This document shows, in pieces, positions 10,641 to 22,130 of a stretch of 64,000 bases of DNA. Both the position numbers and the translations under genes were made by a program. Origin of the DNA: Hydrangea macrophylla (lineage: Eukaryota > Streptophyta > Magnoliopsida > Cornales > Hydrangeaceae); contig CM066995.1 of NCBI GenBank assembly GCA_033977485.1, positions 48,917,162 to 48,981,161 of the forward strand, in the 5' to 3' direction. Numbering within the stretch: the first letter of the stretch is position 1; every line of letters starts with the position of its first letter. The notes beneath the pieces are model-generated. The model worked only from the letters and a program-made list of their open reading frames with translations, was not told where the DNA came from and ran no database searches.

Positions 10641-11997
10641 TTTCTTGTAGTGAGAAGTAAATCTAAATTATGAAAGCAATTAAATATTTGTTTTTATAAT
10701 AAGTTTAAGGAACCTAGGATTGCAAATCCACCACTAGCTTCATAATTAGGGTATTTATGAATTACTTTAGCTTATTAAGTTGGATGATAATGGGGAATTG
10801 TAGCTACAAGCCCAATTCCTCCGTCAAGAAAATAACTATGGTTCAAGCACCAACATAATCCATCTTCGGTTCGTACGAATTATCCCACACTAAACTAGGG
10901 TTGTGGAATAATCTGTCTAACCTAGGCATGGACTATTCGAATACTTGATAGCACAATTCACTAAAGCACCATTACATGTAAATAACCTATATAAGCATAG
11001 CAAACATAGATCATTGAGCACATCACAGTCAAAATAGATCTAAGACAAGAATAAACTTTGAAAGTGATGATTTAATCAATTAGAAGCACGATTTATTTAT
11101 AAAAATCCTCGGAACATGTAATCATCATCCATACATAATAAAACTAAAATAAAAATATAAATAAAATACTATTACTTGGCTAGGTTTCATTGAAACCTTA
11201 GATCTTGAGTTTAGTTAGCCATAGAATTGATGAACGGCAAGAGGTTGATGGAGGAGGCCATGGGAATCCTTGGTCTTCTTCTTCTTCTCCTTGTTTTTCT
11301 CTCTTCAATGGCTGGAGTTTTTACGTATATGGCTGTGTATAATGTTGTGTAATGATTTAAAACCTTCAATTTGATTTAGAATTGGATTTATATAGAGTTT
11401 GGAAAAATTTAGGAAGCTTTCCTAAGTCAAATCACACTAAAACAGCTTTATTACGTTTCTGGAGGTATTCAGCCAATTTGGATCGCACAGGGCTCTTCAG
11501 GACCTCAAAATATGCAACTTTGACTTTTTCAACGGGTCGCTCGGACGGGTTGCACGAGCAGGTCGCTCGCGCGGGCGCTCTAGCCAATTTCCACTTTTCC
11601 AACTTTTCTCAGATTTTCTGCTACTCTGCGCACCAATCGTAGAATTACGATAACGTTTTACTCGAACTCGTATTGACTCACCGTTTGCGGCCACGCATCC
11701 GTAACTCGAAGTTCTACATTTTATATCTATGGAGAAATTTCACAAATCTGAAGTATTCCTTATAAAAAGTGCGATTTTAAGAGGCTGCTACTGCATTCAG
11801 TTTTCACCAGAATCACCGTTTGAGACCAGAATGACTTCCAAAGCCACTAATCATTGAATTTTTGTGCATTTTCAAGTTAAACTTCCAAACCCTACAAAAT
11901 TTAGAATACTTATTAAAAAAATAACTAATAACTACATGAAATGGACTAACAAAGCGTATTTTTAGGATTATAAACGGCAAGTATTCGTCGCCGATCA

Positions 11998-13784
11998 ATG
12001 TTCATAGGGTTGTGAACATTTATTGTCAAGATAGAATCTAACCTCTGATTCAGAGTAAGCATTCCCTTAAGAATGTCACCAAGTTGATTACTGAGAACTA
12101 CAGTCTTGTTGATAAGTAGTTATCAACATGTTTGGTAATCGTGAGAGGTGAATGGGACTCAAGGAATACAAGAAGTATTCATGATTTAGGTTTGACAGTA
12201 ACAGTTATCCGACTACCTGAATATGATTACGAATACTGAAGGTAGAGGAACACTAATACACCATACAAGTCTAATTATCGTTTCGGATACGTTCTTTTGC
12301 GTTGGAGTTCATTTATCATTTTATAGTGGAGTAAACGTTAACTGATCAGTTGGTTAGTTTGTTAATCAAAGAGATTGTTCATGGGAATTAACAACTGGTC
12401 TGAGCCAACAATAAAGAGCCTAGGATGTCCCATTCATGAGGATGATGTCAAGACAGGTTCGATCGATCGATGTTGTCTCGATCGATTGAAGTCTGGATAG
12501 GTTCGATCGCTCGAAGGTGATTCGATCGATCGAAGGTTTGATTATTCGAAGACACTTCGATTGCTTGAACATTAGGTCGGTTCTGGGAATCCATAAATAG
12601 GACAGCTGCTAGTGCTTATAGTGGATTGATGGACCTGAGCTTTCCTATTGACACTCAAGACTGTCAAACAGTCGATAGGAACTCATAACTTGTATAAGGT
12701 ACGTGTTCTCAATCTTGAGATGATTATGAATGCAGACTATAGATATGGCTACTTTGACATACCAATCAGTGAGGTCTATAGAAGATCAACACCTGGGTAT
12801 CTTGGGTATGTCATGATCATAGGGTTGTGAACATTTATTGTTAAGATAGAATCTACCCTCTGATTCAGAGTAAGCATTTCCTTGAGAATGTCACCAAGTT
12901 GATTACAGAGAACTGCACTCTTGTTGATAAGTAGTTATCAACATGTTTGGTAATCATGAGAGGTGAAATGGGACTCAAGGAATACAAGAAGTATTCATGA
13001 TTCAGGTTGACAATAGCAGTTATCTGACAACCTGAATGTGATTACGAATGCTAAAGGTAGAGGGACATTAGTACACCATATAAGTCTAGTTATCGCTTCA
13101 GATATGTTCTTTTGCGTTAGAGTTCAGTTATCGTTTTATAGTGGAGTAAACGTTAACTGATCAATTGGTTAGTTTGCTGATAAAAGAGTTTGGTCATAGG
13201 AATTAACAACTAGTCTAAGCCAACAATAAAGAGCCTAGGAGGTCCCACTCTTAGCTCCATTAGGATGCTTGGAAAGGCACATGAGGATGATGTCAAGACA
13301 GGTTCGATCAATCGAAGTTACCTCGATCGATTGAAGTCTGGATAGGTTCGATCGCTAGAAGGTGGTTCGATCGATCGAAAACTCTTTAATCGCTTGAACA
13401 TTAGGTCAGTTCTGGGACTCTATAAATAGAGCAGCTATGTCCAGAAAAAAGAGTTCATTTTTTTAATACGTCAGAAGCTGCAGAAATTGTTTTTAGAGCT
13501 CCCAAACCTTCTCCTTCCTCTCTATTAGGGTTCCCACTAACCCTAGTCCTTCCGGAAGGCATCCGCAGGAGTCATAAGAGTGAAGACAGCCTACTGGAAG
13601 CTGTTGCACTATCTAGGTGAAAGAATTTCAGAATTGGGTTGAAGACCTGAGGTATAATTTCTTGTTCACTCTTGTACGCATCTATAGAATTAACGAGTAG
13701 TAGATCCGGGTACACCATTAAGTTTTTGAAACATACTCTTTCCGTTGCGCGTTTAAAATAATTTTAAACCTAATTTTTCCATCA
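11998..13784 (+). mobile_element. Family C LTR with internal duplication (left part displaced by element A)
   Basis: It matches the LTR ending at 21351: shared blocks include GTTGTGAACATTTATTGT, TGTTGATAAGTAGTTATCAAC and GGAGTAAACGTTAACTGATCA. The right end is TTTTTCCATCA, directly against Copia gag sequence. Two TATA boxes (CATAAATAG near 12592, TATAAATAGA at 13421) each follow a cluster of TTCGATCGATCGAA-like palindromes. The segment from 11998 to about 12606 is repeated at about 12813-13441, offset 815 bp, so the promoter region is duplicated in tandem. No primer site follows, so this is a 3' or solo LTR. Confidence 0.7.
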
Positions 13785-14550
13785 GCGGCACCACTATTAT
13801 CCTTCTTCGCTGGGCAATCTCGCATAAAGTGACCATTTTCTCCACAATAGTAACACTCCTTATCCTTCATCGTGCTCCTCCACTACTGCCTCCACTAGAG
13901 GTCTTCTACCCTTGCATTGGCCTCCCTTGTGTAACAAGTGCTTGTGCATCTTCTAACTTTTCCTCTTTATTATCAATCTTCTTGCTAGAGAATATCGATT
14001 TCTTCAACTGTTCCACCGTTACGGTATCTCTCCTATACAACAATGTATTGAATAATTGATTATGGGTAGATTTTACTGACGTTAGGAAAATGATAGCTTT
14101 GTCCTCGTCGTCTAGTTTGAAGCCAACGTTGGATAACTCGCACAATAACTTGTTAAACTCACCTATATGGGCTTGAAGATCAACTCCTTCTTTCCGCCTA
14201 AAGGAGTACAACTCTTGCTTCAACATAAGATGGTTGGTGAAGTTCTTCCCCAAATAGAGATACTCAAACTTTTCCCATAAAGCTTTTGCGGAGGTCTCTC
14301 CCATGACATCGTATATCACATCGTCCACCAAATAAAGCCGCATGGTGCTAACGGCTTTAGAGTTAATCATCTTCCACATCTTGTCGGTCATCCCTTCTGG
14401 CTTGTTACCTTCAACCCACAATGCATCCTCTATATCTTGTTGTACGAAGGTGTCGTTCATACGCACTTGCTACATGCTGAAATTCTTCTTTCCATCGAAC
14501 TTTTCTATTTCCATTCGCATATCCCCAAGCGAGCTATCTCCAGCTGCCAT
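13785..14550 (-). pseudogene. Copia gag, truncated
   Basis: The capsid/nucleocapsid protein of a Ty1/Copia retrotransposon. From the ATG at 14550 the product opens MAAGDSSLGDMRMEIEKFDG. It continues through the UBN2-type gag domain (SAKALWEKFEYLYLGKN, then LMLKQELYSFRRKEG) and reaches a CCHC zinc knuckle (CYYCGENGHFMRDC, near 13820-13860). A TAG at 14470-14472 replaces the tryptophan normally found in the FSMWQ context, and the reading frame is cut at 13785 by the family C LTR. Protease, integrase and RT would lie beyond the left nest, outside the window. The primer site lies 15 bp upstream of the ATG. Confidence 0.85.
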
Positions 14551-14564
14551 GGATTCTCAACTGA

Positions 14565-14576
14565 GCTCTGATACCA
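14565..14576 (-). promoter_or_regulatory. Copia primer binding site (initiator tRNA-Met)
   Basis: TGGTATCAGAGC on the minus strand, two bases after the LTR end at 14579 and just upstream of gag. It is complementary to the 3' end of plant initiator tRNA-Met. Confidence 0.9.
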
Positions 14577-14578
14577 CT

Positions 14579-15140
14579 TGTTGGGAATGGTCCCACAATC
14601 ACAACAAGAAAAACCACACCCACAAAGATGGAGATAAATAGAACAAGAACGATACAACCACGAAAGAAAAATCAAGCAAACCAACACAACATGATTTAAA
14701 TGTGGTTCGGCCCAACAATGCCTACGTCCACGTGCAAAAGCAATCACCTCGATTAATATGAAAATTACATGCACTCAAGACGTCATGTGTATAACTCTCC
14801 AACCAAGTTATATGACACACACAATTGCTAGGAACTAATCTCTCCCTCACTAGTTTGCAGCCCTCTCTTGTGTATGTAGAAGATTTCCAACCAATTTTAT
14901 CAATCACTTGAGTAAGCCCCATATTTATATAGATTGTAGAGTCTCAATCCTAGTTGTAGCAGGATTTACCCCTATGGTATGTCTTGTACAATAAGGAATA
15001 CTCTCACGAACATTCCTATATAAAATAGGTAACTTCCACCATCAAAAGAGTCCTTATTTGACAAGGAAACCACCAAATAAGGAATCAAATTATAATTAAA
15101 AAATAGTTTCACTAAAGAAATTTTAGACATAATCCTAACA
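14579..15140 (-). mobile_element. Copia 5' LTR
   Basis: A 562-bp LTR that on the minus strand runs from TGTTAGGATTATG to CCATTCCCAACA, with TG and CA ends and the tRNA-Met primer site immediately after. No second copy is in the window, so identity between LTRs cannot be judged. Confidence 0.85.
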
Positions 15141-15816
15141 CTAATGTTTATTAAAATCATTGAAAAATTTTATCAAATGCCCAAGCGGTCACGACTTAAT
15201 TGGTTACAATGTTTGTGAGGTTGGATAAAATATTTTTAGACCTAACTAAAATAATTATAAAAATAATATAAATACAATATTTTATGATTTGGATATGACT
15301 TTCGTGACCTGAATACCATTGCGATTTCTTTAATTATTTTATTTAAGTCTCAAACCACTGTACCGACAATAATGGACAATTCATTCTCTTCCGTCACGTA
15401 TGACTCAAATATCTACATTCAGGCTTCAATATATTTTTTTTTATTCTCACTGGTCATTCGTTATTTGGCTTCATGGATGGATGAAGCATATGTCCTCTAG
15501 TTATAAAAAAATAAAAAAGTTTTAATTTGTTACTTTTAAATTACCGCTATTCAGCTATTTGAAAAAGCTGTAATGTAACATGTCAAATATCGAAAGGACT
15601 CAACTTTGTCAATAATAATTTCCAATAATTGGTCATGACACAGACATTAACTGGTAAACTTCCCCATTGATCTCCTCACGTTTTGTTGTATCCATATACT
15701 GTTTAACAAGCAATTAGATATTTACAAATCCCAGTTTTACTTTACACGTGGTTATTTTTATTTTTATTTTTTAGCAAGATAGGACATTTGAGAGAGTGGC
15801 GCCACACGCTAGAGTG
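15141..15816. other. AT-rich intergenic DNA
   Basis: No coding frame, RNA gene or repeat recognised. Confidence 0.4.
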
Positions 15817-15825
15817 TGTGAAGTC

Positions 15826-15988
15826 GAGTAATATTTGGGATACAACCTTTATACAACTTTCATACAATTTTCTCAAAAAATGTGTCTATCTCTCTCCTAT
15901 GATGTCACTGGACCCCACAGTGACACAGGAAAGAGATAGACACATCTTTTGGGAAAGTTGTATGAAGGTTGTGTCCCAAATATTACCC
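15826..15988. mobile_element. Mutator-type MITE
   Basis: A 163-bp foldback element. The arms start GAGTAATATTTGGGATACAA and GGGTAATATTTGGGACACAA (right end read inverted), and pairing continues inward through AACTTTC and TGTGTCTATCTCT. It is flanked by a 9-bp direct repeat, TGTGAAGTC (15817-15825 and 15989-15997), a length typical of Mutator-like elements. Confidence 0.85.
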
Positions 15989-15997
15989 TGTGAAGTC

Positions 15998-18120
15998 AGT
16001 CTTGATCTTAATTATGAAAACGTGTCCTAATTTATTTGAGAAGATACAGGACCATCCCTGATAGTTTGGGGCCTATACATCTCCATTGGTTGTCCATTGA
16101 GTGTGTAATGTAGGCATTGTTTGGTTGTTATTTGGACATATTCTTCTTCACTTCTCTTTTCTGATTTTGGTGTGTGATAATTTTTATCGAGACATTGTGT
16201 GCGAACCCAAAAAACTATTCTGGATATTTCATTAAATTTGTCTTATTTTGTGATGATTTTTATAATTGGTTTGCTTAGGTAGCTAAACATTATAGGCTCC
16301 CTTTGATAAAATTAAAAATTAAGAACTGAAAATTAAGTACTGAATTTTAAGTATTAAAAATTTTAAGCGATTGAATTTGTAATACTAAAAACAGTGTTTC
16401 AAGTACACAAATAGACTGCATTCAATGATTATTTTTAGCTAAAATTTTTGACTTAGCTTTCAGTGGAATTTTGACTGTTTTTTCAATTAAGTGGCACGTT
16501 ATCAAATGCACTAAAAATAAATAAGTGTTAAAAATTTTCATTTTCAACACATAATTAAGTTATCAAAAACACTTAATTGAAATATCGAACACAACCTACC
16601 CAGATGATTTCTATAATATTTTTGCTCTTAAAGTAACAAACCAACGTACCGAAATCACAAAACATGTAGGATCCACAAATTGGACGTATGATACCTCCTT
16701 AGTTGTCACAGAGTTTTCCACATTTACAAATTGGATTGACTTAGAAAAGAGGACTCCGACATTGTGTGAAGTTTTGTCCAACGCCAAAAATCATTTAGTG
16801 GGTACATAAAATGTACAACTAAAGAAGACATGTGAATCACATATATACCACTCAGTTCATGTGTGTCACCATGATCAATTTATCCATGACCATTCAAAAG
16901 TTAATGACATCACATCATATAAAGATGTAATTATTGCAATCGTCATTTGGCGGAAGTATGATGATGTCCTCACCTATTACATCATGAAACTCAACTCCTA
17001 CAATTAGACCGCACTTTCAGTGCAAATGATACTGTTCAATAGGTGTTGTTCTCTCTTATTGAAGTAGATCACAGTGCTTAAAAACTATTTTGTAAATACT
17101 ATTTTTATATTTTTGGATTCCACTTTTGTGAGAGGAACAATACCAACTAAATTGTATAAACTGCACTAAAGTGTTGTCCCATACAATTAGGTAGATATTA
17201 ATGATTTATACTTTTGGGATAATTACACATACATTCCCTCAACTACGGAGCACGGACACATAACACCCTTAAACTTTAGAACAACATAAGTTCCCCCGTC
17301 GAGTTAACTTAGCTAAACAACAGTGTTAAACGAAGTGTAAAAATACCACATTACCCTTTTTGAAAGTAATTTTTCTTTAGCACCCAAATCACCGTTCAAA
17401 TCCTTAGACCCTTGGCCAAAGCTTTGTGTATCTTCATCCTCCCTCTCTTCGCTTCATCCCCCCGAACCCACCACCCCCCCTCCCCCCTCTCTCTCTCTCT
17501 CATACCCAATTTCATGTGCCTTTTAGTCCCTTATTTTTCTCTCTTGTAATCCCTCACTACCAAGCTCGTCTTCCATAGCCTTAAAACATTCTTATAGATG
17601 CTAACCCTAGACTGAAAGTTATTGGTGTCTTCATTAGATTCTTGCCACATAATTCTTACAACTAATGTCAATCTCAAGTCGACCCCTATTTACTTTTCAA
17701 ATCATCTGATATTTTCGTGTTGTTTTTATTTTAAACATCCCAATAAGTTTGTCTTTTGAAGTTTCTACAAAATTTCCCTTTCTAATGCTTTGATTTTTCT
17801 CTCCCATCTTTCCTTCTTCTAATCTCTCTAATATGTTTGTATATTTCCTTATCTAAAAAAATTTGTTAAAGAGTGAAAGAACACAGTTTAATATGCATCC
17901 ATATTTATTTGAATTTTCCATAAAATCAATAGAAGACAATCCTCTGCAAGGTACATACATTTCCTGTGTGGGATATATATATGCATATTTACATGTTTTT
18001 ATACAATCTAAATTCCTTTCATACTTCTCATATATGGATAGAAAATATACATATATACTGATGATGCCAGATTTAGTACAATGAGTCGGGTTGTGTATTT
18101 GAGATGGAATAAATATAAAA

Positions 18121-18160
<40 letters not shown>

Positions 18161-19205
18161 AGAGATGAGACGAGATACGTATGTGGTTCAGCGCTGTTAA
18201 ATAATCAGCCTACATCCACTCATGAAGTGTGTGTCAATGCTTCCACTTTAGAAAACTATTTACAGAGCTTAGTAAAGGAACCTTGGTGATCCAACAATGG
18301 ATTGGAACTATCAAGGGCTGTCGTACACAATTTTTTGTTGCATTCTTCACAACTTCAAGGTGAAAGAGAGGAAATCGACAGTGCGGTTTTAGAGTTAGGG
18401 ATGTTGAAATCAGCCACCTTTAGAAGTAAAGGATAACCTATTTTATAATGGAAAGGGTTTTTCCTAAGACAAGTAGGAAGCCCTACTTGATTTAGGAGAG
18501 TGATTGGATGATTGTTTCCTTACCCTAGTAATCCTATATTAGGTTGCCTTTAGTTGGAAGTTTATCTTATCTCGGATTCCTTAAGTTTGCGCTATGTGGA
18601 ACTCGTTGTAGATTTAGCTGAGCTAGACTAGGATTGTTTTGCTAAGAAGGAGTTTACCCGAGCACTGTATCCCGACCTGGAGTTCGGGGTCTTCAGCTGT
18701 CGAGGGCTAGCTGGTGATGGTTAGTCCTTGGTTGACTATATAGCTTGAATACTTCGATTCTAAACCTCAGGTAGGTCGGGTCAGAATGGTCAGTCGATAG
18801 AATGGATACTCTGACCATATTGGGTTTATCATATGCCCCCATTTCCAAATTTTGAATTGGCATTGTGTCGGGACATGCTTGGATATTCTATTTGCTCGAA
18901 GTATGAAATTTTTTATATAAGGATGCGTGCACTTGACAGAGTCTGTTAAATGACCAAGTTTGTTGAGCTTGAACTTAATTTGTTGTGGGTGAACTGATGT
19001 AATTAGGAGTGAGTTGGATTGATTGAATTTGAGCCGAGATGATTGGAGGCGAACGAGATGGGGTTCCGTCCATATTAATTGCGCATGAGATAATGGGATG
19101 GTGCACGTCTCCTCAATTGACGCTAATGAAATTGAATTTGAGTGGGTATTCGCCTATGCCATTGGATGATGGAAGGTTTAGGTCGTTCATCTCCCTATAA
19201 AGCGT
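15998..19205. other. Non-coding DNA with simple repeats and a possible LTR remnant
   Basis: AT-rich to about 17400. A C-rich then CT-rich tract lies at 17460-17505 and (GA)n at 18118-18162. The sequence after 18165 (ATGTGGTTCAGCGCTG, CCTACATCCACTC) resembles Copia-type LTR wording, as in the LTR at 14700-14740, but no ends are visible. A TATA-like CCTATAAAG sits at 19193. Confidence 0.35.
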
Positions 19206-19753
19206 TTGTTTGTCTTCTCCTTTTACAGTTGTTTCTGCAAAAAATTTCAAGAAAGAGAGAGAGAAAATCCCAAGCATCTTTCTACTTCTTCTTCTTCTCC
19301 TTCTTTGCTATCTAGCTCTTCTCATGCCCAACTGATACAATCTCACTACCATAGAAGGTTTGGCCAATTTTGTAGGCATTGCGCGATCCCAGATGATTTT
19401 AGCATGTGGTCGTTTGAAGAGGAGAGGAGGTTCCCGAGGGCTCCATCATCGTCAATAGCTACATGTTGGGATGAGTGCTCAGTCTTGAGTTCCCTTTCTA
19501 TGAGTCTTTCTATACTTTGTTTAGGGTCTTGCGTATTCCCCTGGGGTGCTGTCGGCCCAACTTGCTACGTCTATTCATAGGCATGGAGAATCTGAACAAG
19601 CAAGTGGGGCTCGACCTCAATGTTCATCAGGTCTCCAAGACCTACAAATTTTCCACCAACGGTGGTCTGGTGAGTTTTTCGCTAATGCCTTCTGACCAGA
19701 ACTGGTGTAGGGATTGTGCCCTCAAACCCTTGCTAGATGTATGTGACGCTTGA
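19206..19753 (+). pseudogene. Fragment resembling plant putative gypsy-type transposon protein
   Basis: The frame from 19475 contains LEFPFYESFYTLFRV, then PNLLRLFIGMENLNKQVG. This resembles the F-P-(10)-L-x-P-x-Q-x-x-PN-x-x-R-x-x-x-G pattern of the plant domain called putative gypsy-type transposon (PF04195-like). A separate frame from 19206 supplies a serine-rich N terminus, and the two overlap in different frames, suggesting a frameshift or intron. A TATA-like box lies just upstream at 19193. Function is unknown; in plants such frames accompany retroelements. I am unsure of the family and see no second domain. Confidence 0.35.
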
Positions 19754-19989
19754 CATTTTATATATGGATATCATTTTTTGCATTTAATTATGTATGCTTT
19801 ATGAGATGAATGTTGTAGGTAATCCTTAAATATCAGAGTAGGTAATTCATGTATGTATGAGATACATATGAAAGATATACAAATTACTATTCTTTGATAT
19901 TTGGAATTGTCATAGTGGATGATGATACTGGATATCTTATTAGGTATACACTGTAGCATGACTAACCACCATTGGATAGAGTGATGATT

Positions 19990-21351
19990 TTCAATCACGA
20001 GAGTGCTAGACTCTTAGTTAAACACACTAGTGCTTATAGTGCATTGATGGACCATGAGATTTTCCTATTGACATTTAAAACTATCAATAGTCGATAAGAA
20101 CTGATAAAAACTTGCATAAGGTATGTGTTCTTAACCTTGAGACGATTATGGACACAGACGATGGATGTGACTGCTTTGACTTACCAATCAGCGAGGTCTT
20201 TAAGATCAATACCTAGGTATGTTGGGTAAGTCATGTTCATAGAGTTGTGAACATATATTATCAAGAAAGAATCTAGGTACTCTATGATGAGGAGTAAGCA
20301 TTCCCTTGAGAATGTCACTAAGTTGATTACTGAGAACTGCAGTCTTGTTGATAAGTAGTTATCAACATATTTAGTAATAATGAGAGGTGAATGAAACTTA
20401 AGGAATAGAAGGTATAATCATCATTCAGGTTGACTGTAATAGTTTATCTGACTATCTCAATATGAATGGTGATAGTAGAGGGAGATTAGTGCAATTATAC
20501 AAGTTTAGTTACCACTTTGGATATATATATATATATATGAGGGCTGCTAACTTACAACATGATGGTTGTAAGTTAGCAGCACACAATAGCCCTTTTGGCG
20601 ACGAAGAATAGGTTTTTAGCGACGAAATTTTTGTCGCTAAAGGTTCCAACTTTAAGCGACGAAAAATTTTGTCACTAAAACCTTGTTTTTCGTCGCTAAA
20701 AGATTCCTATGTTGTAAGTTAGCAAATCCCTATATATATAATTTTTGTGTGTTGAAGTGCAGTTATTGTTGTATAATGGAGTTAACGTTAACTGATCAGT
20801 TAGTTAATTCGCTGATCAGAGAGTTTGATCATAGGTGGTCCTATTATTAGCTCCATAAGAATAATTGGAAGGACAAAAAAAAGATAAACCAATCGATTGA
20901 ATGGGATCCAATTGATTGGATGGATTTCAATCGATTGAATGGGTTTCAATCAATTGAACAGGGTCCAATCGATTGAAACCAAGGTCGGTTAGAAAACTTA
21001 TAAATAGGAGGACTTGGGAGATAGAATAAAAAGTTCACCATTTTAAGCTCTCAAGAGGTCCAGACCTATTTATAAAGTGTTCCATACCTTCCTCATCTCT
21101 CCATTAGGATTCCCACAAGCCCTAGCCTTTCGGGAAGTGTTCAAGGACACATAAGGGTGAAGAGTTGTAAGGAAACGTTGCTGGAAATACAAAGAGAAGA
21201 TTATCCAAATTGGTTTCAAGACTAAAAAGGTAAAATCTCATCTCTACACGTCTATAGAATCAATGAGAAATAGTCTCGTATACCAAATAAAGTTTTGAAC
21301 TTTATTTTCTATTGTGCTTAATTTTATGTTTTCAAAACCTAAAATCCAACA
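19990..21351 (+). mobile_element. Family C 5' LTR
   Basis: Colinear with 11998-13784. It ends AAAATCCAACA immediately before a tRNA-Met primer site, so this is a 5' LTR in plus orientation. A TATA box (TTATAAATAGG, 20998) lies just after a cluster of CAATCGATTGAA palindromes (20885-20985). The left end is not certain; similarity to the other copy starts near 20023 (TAGTGCTTATAGTG). The U3 region holds a MITE at 20541-20730 that is absent from the other copy. Confidence 0.7.
20541..20730. mobile_element. MITE in the family C LTR
   Basis: About 190 bp. The left arm GGGCTGCTAACTTACAACAT pairs with the right arm ATGTTGTAAGTTAGCAAATCCC. The centre has repeated, inverted AGCGACGAAA / TTTCGTCGCT boxes. 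Alternating TA sequence flanks both sides, so the duplication is ambiguous. The other C copy lacks it at the matching site near 13103. Confidence 0.75.
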
Positions 21352-21353
21352 AT

Positions 21354-21366
21354 TGGTATCAGAGCC
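21354..21366 (+). promoter_or_regulatory. Family C primer binding site (tRNA-Met)
   Basis: TGGTATCAGAGCC, two bases after the LTR end at 21351. Confidence 0.85.
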
Positions 21367-21683
21367 AGGTTTATTTGAATCTATAGATGCATTTTTTTGG
21401 AACCCTAGTTTGATTGGCATGCTAATTTTTAGTACTTTTTTAAAACTGCATCGTCACAAATCTTTTTCTATAGTAGTTTCACAGTGGAAAAAAATTTTGT
21501 GATTGTATTGCATGCAAAGGAGTTTCAATTGATTGGTAGGGTTAAATCAACTGAAAGGGTTCCAATTAATTAGACTAGGTTCAATCACTTGGAAGGTTTT
21601 CTTTGTCCCGAGTTCTCACGTTGTGAAGATTTGGTTTTTTTTTAATTTTTTAATTTTAATGTTTTATAACATTCTAGTCGTTT
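21367..21683 (+). other. Family C leader, truncated
   Basis: Untranslated leader of the C element, with further TTCAATTGATTGG-type motifs at 21515-21590. It breaks at about 21683, where the sequence becomes element E LTR. No gag is reached. Confidence 0.5.
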
Positions 21684-22130
21684 TCGTCTGATTTTCTTTT
21701 AAACCTCATTTTAGTACTTTTCACATGATCTAGAATGATCTCAGAACTTTCTGGAGAATTTGGATGATTTTGATCAAACCCTGGTCAAACCTGGTTTAAC
21801 CTGGGTCAAACCAGGTTTAACCTGGGTCAAACCAGTCAACGGGGACTTTTCGGGAACTTCCGAGGGTCTCTAGGAGCCGACGATTTCATCTATTTTAGTT
21901 CAAAACTTATTTTTAGTACTTTTTATGACGTAGCATGTTTTTAGAACTTTTGGTCCAAATCCGAGAGTGTTTGTGCTTTCAGGGGCATTTTTGTCATTTG
22001 TAAAACTTTCTGAGCATTTTGAGAGATAGAACTAACTTCTATGAGTCCTTTTGAGTCATTTTTCGATGATTTTGAACTGCCAAGCTATGGGCCTCCTAAA
22101 TCTGATAGCCGACAAAATGGGTTGTCTATA
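21684..22130 (-). mobile_element. Truncated 3' LTR of element E
   Basis: About 447 bp of the LTR's 5' end (minus strand TATAGACAACCCATTTTGTC onward), matching 56405 leftward. The first bases are TATAG where intact copies have TGTAG. The remaining 2.8 kb is missing at the junction with C leader sequence at about 21683, so one side of the insertion has been deleted. The polypurine tract AAAGAGGGGCAAAT adjoins at 22131-22145. Confidence 0.75.

Larger units (their letters stand above)
260..10652. mobile_element. Non-autonomous CACTA (En/Spm-type) transposon with captured host exons
   Basis: The element begins CACTACAAGGAAAA and ends TTTTCTTGTAGTG, the terminal inverted repeat typical of plant CACTA elements. 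It is flanked by the 3-bp duplication AGA (257-259 and 10653-10655). Both ends carry dense subterminal repeats of AAGTGACATAAA in both orientations. The same LTR sequence without the insertion is present at about 26136-26146, inverted, which confirms the ends. Length is 10,393 bp. I find no TNP2-type transposase or TNPD-like frame, so it would depend on an autonomous copy. Inside are fragments of at least five host genes (katanin p60, PRP31, LOG, nsLTP, PIF1-like), all on the minus strand. This makes it a Pack-CACTA. Confidence 0.92.
79..11997 (-). mobile_element. 5' LTR of family A Ty3/Gypsy element, split by a CACTA transposon
   Basis: Without the 10.4-kb insertion at 260-10652 this is an LTR of about 1.5 kb. 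Read on the minus strand it starts TGATCGGCGACG and ends GACAACATCA, with TG and CA termini. It matches the solo LTR at 24859-26320 along its whole length in inverted orientation, which fixes both ends. A TATA box (CTCTATATAAATCC, minus strand) lies near 11390. The primer site follows at 56-73, so this is a 5' LTR. Its right flank, starting at 11998, is family C LTR sequence, so element A inserted into C. Confidence 0.8.

Noticed and set aside
16290..16610. Possible hAT-type MITE (GGCTCCCTTTGATA ... TCGAACACAACCTACC)
   Set aside because: Ends are only partly complementary and no 8-bp duplication was found.
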